In this document: positions 1-4,178 of the stretch, in pieces | How positions within the stretch are numbered: position 1 is the stretch's first letter | Layout of the letters: every line of letters starts with the position of its first letter | DNA from: an uncultured Flavobacteriaceae bacterium | Lineage (GTDB): Bacteria > Bacteroidota > Bacteroidia > Flavobacteriales > Flavobacteriaceae | Direction: 5' to 3' | Length of the DNA: 6,288 bases | Assembly (NCBI GenBank): GCA_938018045.1 | Contig: CALIIP010000196.1 | Coordinates: 1 to 6,288, forward strand | Translations under genes and position numbers: made by a program | Notes under the pieces: model-generated | The model's database searches: none | Told to the model about the DNA's origin: nothing | What the model saw: only the letters and a program-made list of their open reading frames with translations

Positions 1-41
1 TATTTTTTCCGTAGTTTTATACTCTTAAAACTACAACCAAA

Positions 42-1466
42 ATGAAACACTACTTTTTAGCAGTTTTTGCTGCAATTCTATTAATTTCTTGTAACGAAAA
101 AGCAACAACATCAATAGTAAAAAACGAAACTGTTAATAAAACAGATTCAATCGCAATAAAGAAATTTTTTAACACGGCACTGACAGATGGCGCTGCGTAT
201 GAATGGCTAAGAGACTTGACTCAAAATATTGGAGGTCGCTTGTCTGGTTCTCCAGAAGCACAAATGGCTGTAGAATGGGGAGAAAAATTGATGAAAGAAG
301 AAGGTTTTGACAAAGTTTGGTTACAGCCAGTTATGGTGCCTCATTGGGTTAGAGGAGAAAAAGAAGTAGCAAATTACACTATAAATGGCGCTAAAATAAA
401 TGTTCCAATTTGTGCACTTGGAGGTTCAATTGCAACATCTAAAAATGGTGTAACTGCAGAAATTATAGAAGTTCAAAGTATCGAAGAAGCAGAAGCATTG
501 GGAGAAAAAGTGCGAGGTAAAATTATTTTTTACAATCGCCCTTTTGATGCAACGCTGATTAATACTGGTCAAGCATATGGCGGTTGTGTAGGTCAAAGAT
601 ATTCTGGAGCAAAGGCTGTTGGAAAACATGGGGCTTTAGGTACTATCGTTCGCTCAATGTCTTCAAGACAAGACGATTATCCACATACAGGAGTTATGAG
701 TTATGGAGATATTCCATCAGAGGAATATATTCCAACAGCGGCAATCAGTACCAATGCTGCTGTATTGTTGAGCAAGCATTTAAAAGAAAATCCGAATTTA
801 AAATTCTATTTCAAGCAAAGTTGTGAAACATTACCAGACGCTCCTTCGTTTAATGTAATTGGAGAAATAACTGGAAGTGAATTTCCAAATAAATATATTA
901 CTGTTGGTGGTCATTTAGATTCTTGGGATTTAGGTGAAGGCGCTCATGATGACGGAACAGGAGTTGTACATTCTATCGAAGTTTTAAGACTTTTGAAAAA
1001 AACAGGAATCAAGCCAAAACATACAATTAGAGCCGTTTTATTTATGAATGAAGAGAATGGAACTCGTGGAGCAAAAAAGTATGCTGCTGAAGCAAAACTG
1101 AAAAATGAAATTCATGTTGCAGCTTTAGAGTCTGATTTTGGTGGTCATACTCCAAGAGGTTTCTCTTATGACGGAAATGACGAAAATGAAGAATTGTTTA
1201 TGAGTTGGAAAGCATTATTGGAACCATACGGATTAACAGATTGGTCAAAAGGTGGCGCTGGAGCAGATATTACTCCGTTAAAAAACGAGACAATTACATT
1301 ATCAGGTTACAGACCAGACTCGCAACGTTACTTTGACTATCATCACACTGAGATTGATACTTTTGACAAAGTAAACCTTAGAGAATTGGAATTAGGAAGT
1401 GCAGCAATGACTTCTTTAATTTATCTAATGGATAAATATTTGGATGTTGAGCCTGTGAAAAAATAA
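42..1466 (+). CDS. M28-family zinc aminopeptidase/carboxypeptidase, predicted lipoprotein with PA domain
   Basis: 474 residues. The N-terminus MKHYFLAVFAAILLISC is a lipoprotein signal peptide with lipobox L-I-S-C, so Cys17 is the likely lipidated residue and the enzyme is exported and membrane-anchored. Residues about 125-255 fit the protease-associated (PA) domain found in this family. The catalytic half carries the M28 metal-site pattern: GGHLDSWD (His291, Asp293), AHDDGTG (Asp303, bridging), MNEENGTRGA (catalytic Glu337, ligand Glu338), ESDFGG (Asp365) and YHHTEIDT (His434/435). The ligand set looks complete, so two zinc ions and exopeptidase activity are expected. The overall layout resembles the plasma glutamate carboxypeptidase (PGCP/CPQ) branch, and substrates are probably short peptides taken from the surroundings. 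The ATG at 42 is chosen because it places the signal peptide at the very start. The family is confident; the exact specificity is not. It is followed without any gap by the UDG-like gene. Confidence 0.9.
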   Translation: MKHYFLAVFAAILLISCNEKATTSIVKNETVNKTDSIAIKKFFNTALTDGAAYEWLRDLTQNIGGRLSGSPEAQMAVEWGEKLMKEEGFDKVWLQPVMVPHWVRGEKEVANYTINGAKINVPICALGGSIATSKNGVTAEIIEVQSIEEAEALGEKVRGKIIFYNRPFDATLINTGQAYGGCVGQRYSGAKAVGKHGALGTIVRSMSSRQDDYPHTGVMSYGDIPSEEYIPTAAISTNAAVLLSKHLKENPNLKFYFKQSCETLPDAPSFNVIGEITGSEFPNKYITVGGHLDSWDLGEGAHDDGTGVVHSIEVLRLLKKTGIKPKHTIRAVLFMNEENGTRGAKKYAAEAKLKNEIHVAALESDFGGHTPRGFSYDGNDENEELFMSWKALLEPYGLTDWSKGGAGADITPLKNETITLSGYRPDSQRYFDYHHTEIDTFDKVNLRELELGSAAMTSLIYLMDKYLDVEPVKK

Positions 1467-2120
1467 TTGTTTTTCCACAAGCATCCATACGAACCATTTA
1501 TTAAAAATGATACTGAGAAATTAATTGTTGGAACCTTACCTCCTCCAAGATTTACAACTGGAGAATTGATAAAACAAGATGTTGATTTTTGTTATGGAAG
1601 TTATTACAATTCGCTTTGGTTGTATATTGATAAAATTCATGATTTAGGATTGGATTTTGAAAACACAAACAAGGCAATTGAAGAACGAAAAAACTTTTTA
1701 ATAAAACACAAAATTGGCGTTTGTGACATTGTAGATTCTTGTGAAAGAGATAAAATTGATGCTTCAGATCTTGGAATGCAAAATATTCAGTTACGAAACT
1801 TAATTGGCTATTTAAACAAATCTCCAAAAGTTCATACATTACTTTTTACTGGAGGAAATTCAAAAAATGGTCCTGAATATTTTTTTAGAAAACATTTGAA
1901 AGAATCAAATTTAAAACTCGAAATAGTTTCTAATTCAGTTCCAAGAATACATCAGTTTAAACTGAATAATAGAATTATAAAAACTGTTTCTTTAACTTCT
2001 CCTTCTGGATCTGCAAATAGAGCCATTGGAAGTATGGAATTGTATAAAAAAATGAAAAATGAAAACTCTAAATTCAATACATTTGATTTTAGAGTTTTAC
2101 AATATCAAGAGTGGTTTTAA
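1467..2120 (+). CDS. Uracil-DNA-glycosylase-superfamily-like protein, TTG start
   Basis: 217 residues, predicted cytoplasmic. UDG-superfamily features are a strand-plus-loop VGTLPPPRF (residues 21-29) where motif 1 (such as GQDPYH) sits in true UDGs, a central LLFTGGNSKNGP segment (125-136), and SLTSPSGSANRA (175-186), which resembles the HPSP/NPSG motif-2 loop that grips DNA. In motif 1 the catalytic Asp/Asn position appears to be Leu24, so glycosylase activity is uncertain; a non-catalytic or different-substrate member is possible. The reading frame is the same as that of the upstream peptidase. The peptidase TAA ends at 1466, and the first codon after it is TTG. The next in-frame ATG is Met104, which would delete motif 1, so TTG is by far the best start. 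The N-terminus HKHPYEPF matches my recollection of flavobacterial homologues. Expression probably depends on the peptidase transcript. The fold is fairly sure; the function is not. Confidence 0.75.
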   Translation: MFFHKHPYEPFIKNDTEKLIVGTLPPPRFTTGELIKQDVDFCYGSYYNSLWLYIDKIHDLGLDFENTNKAIEERKNFLIKHKIGVCDIVDSCERDKIDASDLGMQNIQLRNLIGYLNKSPKVHTLLFTGGNSKNGPEYFFRKHLKESNLKLEIVSNSVPRIHQFKLNNRIIKTVSLTSPSGSANRAIGSMELYKKMKNENSKFNTFDFRVLQYQEWF

Positions 2121-2354
2121 TTACTTATGTGAACCATCACAAAACGGACTGTTCTCTGTAACCTTACACGCACATAAATATTTTGTTTCTGTTGCTTCGG
2201 CTGTAAATACATTTGGGCTCATTCCAGTTCCTCTGTGTTTCCCATCACATAATGGTTGATTTTCAGACAAACCACAAGTACACCAAGCATATTTTTTCCC
2301 TCCTTCTAATTCTACTGGTATAGGACCATCTCCAGCTCTTTTCGGTAAATTCAT
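2121..2354 (-). CDS. Tandem CDGSH iron-sulfur protein
   Basis: 77 residues with no signal peptide or membrane segment. It contains two CDGSH zinc-finger-like sites, each C-x-C-x8-C-D-G-[K/S]-H. The first has Cys25, Cys27, Cys36 and His40 (CTCGLSENQPLCDGKH); the second has Cys61, Cys63, Cys72 and His76 (CACKVTENSPFCDGSH). All eight ligands are present, so two [2Fe-2S] clusters with 3Cys-1His coordination are expected, as in the small mitochondrial Miner2/CISD3-type proteins. Likely roles are electron transfer or iron-sulfur/redox handling in the cytoplasm; no specific partner is visible. ATG at 2354 is the only in-frame start giving a compact protein. The gene converges with the UDG-like gene, and the two stop codons touch (TAA then TTA). 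It diverges from the DUF6122-like gene across a 72-bp spacer that must hold both promoters. Confidence 0.9.
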   Translation of the reverse strand: MNLPKRAGDGPIPVELEGGKKYAWCTCGLSENQPLCDGKHRGTGMSPNVFTAEATETKYLCACKVTENSPFCDGSHK

Positions 2355-2426
2355 ATCATATATTATTTAGAATTTAAAGGTACTAAAATTAATCTTATAT
2401 TGATACTAGTTCATTATTTTTACCAA

Positions 2427-2735
2427 ATGACATTGAAGTTTTTTACACATTACGGATTACATTTTATTTTTCCAGCACTCATTGCATTTCTATTTTTTAG
2501 AAAACAATGGTTAAAAGTATATCTAATATTTATTGCAACAATGCTTGTAGACTTAGATCACTTATTGGCAAATCCTATTTTTGATCCAAATAGATGTAGT
2601 ATTAATTTTCATCCACTTCACTCCTATTTTGCAATAGGAATATATTTTTTAGGAACATTTTTTAAACCAAGTAGAGTTATTGCAATTGGTTTATTGTTAC
2701 ATATGCTTGCTGATGCTGTGGATTGTTTATTTTAA
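2427..2735 (+). CDS. Small integral membrane protein, DUF6122-like
   Basis: 102 residues from ATG 2427. An upstream in-frame TTG at 2400 would add nine residues, but the ATG gives the N-terminus MTLKFFTHYGLHF, which fits what I recall of DUF6122 proteins. About three hydrophobic segments are visible (residues about 11-26, 31-43 and 66-96). Conserved polar residues cluster between and within them: DLDHLLANP (Asp42, Asp44, His45), FDPNRCSINFHPLHSY (Asp53, Arg56, Cys57, His62, His65) and LLHMLADAVDC (His92, Asp96, Asp99). This D-x-D-H plus distal His/Asp layout recalls the YdjM/DUF457 group of membrane proteins described as metal-dependent hydrolases, so a membrane-embedded metal site is a reasonable inference, but no function is established. 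It is transcribed away from the CDGSH gene and followed by FKBP after 77 bp. Confidence 0.75.
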   Translation: MTLKFFTHYGLHFIFPALIAFLFFRKQWLKVYLIFIATMLVDLDHLLANPIFDPNRCSINFHPLHSYFAIGIYFLGTFFKPSRVIAIGLLLHMLADAVDCLF

Positions 2736-2812
2736 ATTATACTTATCTCTAATTAAAGATATAATAATTAAAATAATCAAAGTATATTCGCATAAAATTT
2801 AAAAACCGTAAG

Positions 2813-3262
2813 ATGAAACCATATTTAATACTCTTTATTTCTATATTTATTTTCATTTCTTGTTCTAAAGATGATGATGATTTTGAAGCTCAGACTGAAG
2901 CAGATATTATAAAATATATTGACGACAATAATTTAAACGCAACAAGAAGTAATTCTGGTTTATATTATGTTATAAATAATGAAGGAACAGGAACAAGACC
3001 TATGAGTAGTTCAAATGTAACTGTAGCCTACAAAGGATATTTATTAGACGGTAGCGTTTTTGATCAAAGCGATTCAAACGGAATTTCTTTTGGATTGAAT
3101 CAAGTTATTGCAGGTTGGACAGAAGGAATCACATACTTTAAAGAAGGCGGTGAAGGCATATTATTAATCCCTTCAAACTTAGGGTACGGAAATAATGGTC
3201 AAGGAAGTATTCCTGGAGGTGCAGTCTTAGTGTTTGATATAAAACTAATTAGTATAAACTAA
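2813..3262 (+). CDS. FKBP-type peptidyl-prolyl cis-trans isomerase lipoprotein
   Basis: 149 residues. The N-terminus MKPYLILFISIFIFISC is a lipoprotein signal with lipobox F-I-S-C (Cys17), followed by SKDDDD. A Ser/Lys-Asp/Glu-rich stretch just after the cysteine is the lipoprotein export signal type that sends Bacteroidota lipoproteins to the outer face of the outer membrane. Residues about 65-149 form one FKBP domain with the key pocket residues: VAYKGYL (Tyr73), SVFD (Phe83, Asp84), VIAGW (Val98, Ile99, Trp102), LGYG (Tyr125), SIPGGAVLVFDI (Ile133, Phe141). It should catalyse proline isomerisation and assist folding of exported proteins. The segment from 25 to 60 is a short charged N-terminal spacer. 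ATG 2813 is chosen because it gives a complete signal peptide. It stands as a single gene with a hairpin terminator 19 bp after its stop. Confidence 0.93.
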   Translation: MKPYLILFISIFIFISCSKDDDDFEAQTEADIIKYIDDNNLNATRSNSGLYYVINNEGTGTRPMSSSNVTVAYKGYLLDGSVFDQSDSNGISFGLNQVIAGWTEGITYFKEGGEGILLIPSNLGYGNNGQGSIPGGAVLVFDIKLISIN

Positions 3263-3280
3263 ACTATATAAATTTAAGAT

Positions 3281-3317
3281 TATAAAAAGCGAAACTTATT
3301 AAGTTTCGCTTTTTATA
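3281..3317. terminator. Bidirectional intrinsic terminator between the FKBP gene and trpA
   Basis: The region is a perfect palindrome: AAAAAGCGAAACTT at 3284-3297 pairs with AAGTTTCGCTTTTT at 3301-3314 around a 3-nt loop, and three further A-T pairs extend the outer end to 3281-3317. The core GCGAAAC stem is followed by a T tract on both strands (GCTTTTTATATTT on plus, GCTTTTTATAATC on minus). It lies between the stop of the FKBP gene at 3262 and the stop of trpA at 3319, so it can end both convergent transcripts. Confidence 0.92.
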
Positions 3318-3318
3318 T

Positions 3319-4086
3319 TTATGAAATTATTTGCTCAACAAATTCATCGATTTTTTCGACTCCTTCCGATTCTAAAAATCGGATAAATGCAGAACCGATA
3401 ATTGCACCATTTACATACTCACAAACAGTATTAAAAGTTGTTTTATTAGAGATTCCAAAACCTACAATCAAAGTACTTTTTAAATTCATGGCTTTGATGC
3501 GTTCAAAATATTCAATTTGTCCTTGAGAAATTTCTCCTTTTGCTCCAGTTATAGAAGCTGAAGCAACTACATAAATAAAAGCATCTGTCAATCCATCAAT
3601 TTTTCTGATACGCTCTACAGAAGTTTGAGGTGTAATTAAAAACACATTAGAAATACCATGTGTTGCAAATAACGCTTTGTAATGATTTTCATACTCAAGC
3701 ATCGGTAAGTCTGGTAAAATAACAGTTTCAATTCCACAAGCAACACATTGCTCACAAAAACGATCTTCACCATATTTTATGATTTGATTGAGATATCCCA
3801 TCAAAACTAAAGGGGTTTTTACATCACCTTTGATAGATTTTAATTGGTCAAAAATAATATCCAAATTGATACCATTATTCAGCGCAACTTCACTACTGTG
3901 TTGTATTGTTGGTCCATCAGCCAAAGGGTCAGAATAAGGCAACCCAACTTCAATAAAATCAACTTTGTTTACTTCCAAGTTTTTTATAATTGATGCTGTA
4001 TCGTTAAGTTGTGGAAAACCAGCAGTAAAAAATACTGAACACAAATTTTTATCTTTATTTTTAAATAATTCTTTTAGACTATTCAT
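3319..4086 (-). CDS. trpA: Tryptophan synthase alpha subunit
   Basis: 255 residues. It cleaves indole-3-glycerol phosphate to indole and glyceraldehyde 3-phosphate, and passes indole through a tunnel to TrpB. The hallmark VDFIEVGLPYSDPLADGP is present, with catalytic Glu46 and Asp57. Tyr172 in FIYVVAS, phosphate-loop glycines ITGAKG (179-184), VGFGIS (208-213) and GSAF (231-234) follow in order, and the length is typical. The frame stays open upstream to a GTG at 4179 and an ATG at 4122, but those codons lie in the palindromic repeat and would add repeat-encoded residues rich in Arg and Ser. ATG 4086, giving MNSLKELFKNK, matches the usual start of the family and follows an A-rich leader. It is the last gene of the operon, 92 bp after trpB, and ends at a strong terminator. 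Confidence 0.95.
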   Translation of the reverse strand: MNSLKELFKNKDKNLCSVFFTAGFPQLNDTASIIKNLEVNKVDFIEVGLPYSDPLADGPTIQHSSEVALNNGINLDIIFDQLKSIKGDVKTPLVLMGYLNQIIKYGEDRFCEQCVACGIETVILPDLPMLEYENHYKALFATHGISNVFLITPQTSVERIRKIDGLTDAFIYVVASASITGAKGEISQGQIEYFERIKAMNLKSTLIVGFGISNKTTFNTVCEYVNGAIIGSAFIRFLESEGVEKIDEFVEQIIS

Positions 4087-4102
4087 GTTTTGTTTATTTA
4101 TT

Positions 4103-4178
4103 TTGTTATGCCGAGCCGTCATATCGAGCGGAGTCGAGATGCGAGACCTAAAACCTCTCGACTCCGCTCGAGGAGACA
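4103..4178. repeat. REP/MITE-like palindromic repeat in the trpB-trpA spacer
   Basis: TCGAGCGGAGTCGAGA at 4124-4139 and its exact reverse complement at 4156-4171 form a perfect 16-bp stem around a 16-nt loop. The stem is far more G+C-rich than the surrounding DNA. GTC at 4118-4120 and GAC at 4175-4177 suggest element ends. A second end-like sequence TTGTTATGCCGAGC lies at 4103-4116 and matches 11 of 14 bases of the end of the repeat inside trpF (5692-5705), so the outer limit may be 4103. The element begins immediately after the trpB stop codon. On the minus strand no T tract follows the stem, so it is not a standard terminator; in the mRNA it would form a stable hairpin between trpB and trpA that could protect the upstream message or alter trpA output. 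Exact boundaries are uncertain. Confidence 0.85.

Noticed and set aside
584..826. Plus-strand open frame inside the peptidase gene
   Set aside because: It is a shifted frame within conserved PA-domain sequence, with no family resemblance.
2351..2359. Two-codon ATG-ATA-TGA upstream frame overlapping the CDGSH start
   Set aside because: It is visible on the minus strand, but so short that chance explains it and no regulatory peptide can be inferred.
2375..2382. TACCTTTA on the minus strand as a -7 box for the CDGSH gene
   Set aside because: The last base is not G and no TTG element is found 17-19 bases upstream, so support is too weak to list as a promoter.
2400..2426. TTG at 2400 as the start of the DUF6122-like protein
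   Set aside because: It gives a nine-residue extension with no family resemblance; the ATG at 2427 yields the expected N-terminus.
2751..2768. TATCT/AGATA inverted repeat after the DUF6122-like gene as a terminator
   Set aside because: Only a 5-bp A+T-rich stem without a T run; not distinguishable from chance.
2783..2790. TATATTCG as a -7 promoter box (TAnnTTTG type) for the FKBP gene
   Set aside because: One core base differs, and no TTG lies at the expected -33 distance upstream; such partial matches are frequent in this A+T-rich DNA.
4124..4171. The trpB-trpA hairpin as an intrinsic terminator
   Set aside because: The stem is strong, but it is followed by TATGACGGCTC rather than a T tract in the direction of transcription.
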